NCBI RefSeq assembly: GCF_009688965.1
Contig: NZ_AP021875.1
Coordinates: 2,418,001-2,482,000, forward strand
DNA: 64,000 nt
Direction: 5' to 3'
From: Desulfosarcina widdelii
GTDB lineage: Bacteria > Desulfobacterota > Desulfobacteria > Desulfobacterales > Desulfosarcinaceae
Part shown: positions 63,989 through 64,000 of the stretch, piece after piece
Position numbering within the stretch: position 1 is the first letter of the stretch
Layout of the letters: each line of letters starts with the position of its first letter
The notes under the pieces: model-generated
The model's input: the letters and a program-made list of their open reading frames with translations, nothing else
What the model was told of the DNA's origin: nothing
The model's database searches: none
Position numbers and translations under genes: made by a program

Positions 63989-64000
63989 TTTTGGTTTGCC

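Overview
The window looks like chromosome of a GC-rich Gram-negative bacterium, most likely a Desulfobacterota (Deltaproteobacteria, Desulfobacterales-like) relative. This is inferred from the organisation of the ribosomal/RNA-polymerase operon, the Desulfobacterota-typical small Cys-rich and lipoprotein families, a Tad pilus locus, LPS/outer-membrane type proteins and the style of the insertion sequences. No 16S rRNA is present, so the lineage is not proven.

Region 1 (1-15,750, minus strand): the classic tRNA-Thr/Tyr/Gly/Thr - tuf - rpmG - tRNA-Trp - secE - nusG - rplK - rplA - (L10 leader) - rplJ - rplL - rpoB - rpoC - rpsL - rpsG - tuf(2) block. Two points stand out: a parvulin-type (PpiC) domain is inserted inside RpoC, and rpsG is followed directly by a second tuf copy with no fusA between. 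Region 2 (15,909-17,881): a LysM lytic transglycosylase lipoprotein and tRNA-Arg(CCT).

Region 3 (17,836-26,874): a ~9 kb integrated island in tRNA-Arg(CCT), bounded by 52-bp direct repeats (attL/attR), with a tyrosine recombinase at its right end. It carries an IHF-like/PilZ/KH-domain mini-operon, a three-gene operon of unknown function (last gene HEPN-like), a SpoIIAA-like protein, a small Cys-rich protein, a large HTH-ended protein, and a toxin-antitoxin pair (MqsR-like toxin plus a zinc-ribbon/HTH/DUF4065 'Panacea'-type antitoxin) with two palindromic operators in its promoter. Region 4 (27,223-30,580): an ankyrin-repeat lipoprotein gene destroyed by a nested insertion, an IS3-family element inside another IS whose transposase it splits. 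Both insertions can be undone at the base level using their target-site duplications.

Region 5 (30,600-47,326): metabolic and unknown genes. These are a YHS protein, a PilZ protein, a Cys-cluster protein, alanine dehydrogenase with a cyclic-2,3-diphosphoglycerate-synthetase-like GTPase and a nitronate-monooxygenase-like flavoprotein, a split YeeE/YedE transporter, and a tightly coupled six-gene operon (universal stress protein, HDAC-family deacetylase, two Cys-rich proteins, a polytopic membrane protein, a coiled-coil membrane protein). They end with the TIGR03546/TIGR03545 pair and a PagL-like barrel.

Region 6 (48,058-63,988): a J-domain/winged-helix protein, an AT-rich gap, then a complete Tad (tight adherence, Flp pilus) locus in one direction: two tandem nearly identical flp genes each followed by a stem-loop, prepilin peptidase, cpaB/rcpC, the secretin rcpA/cpaC, a small lipoprotein, tadE, tadG-like, tadZ/cpaE, tadA/cpaF, tadB, tadC and tadD. 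Three accessory genes follow (SH3-tailed membrane protein, TPR lipoprotein with a LytR_C-like domain, outer-membrane barrel). Together they predict a secreted, surface-anchored type IVc pilus.
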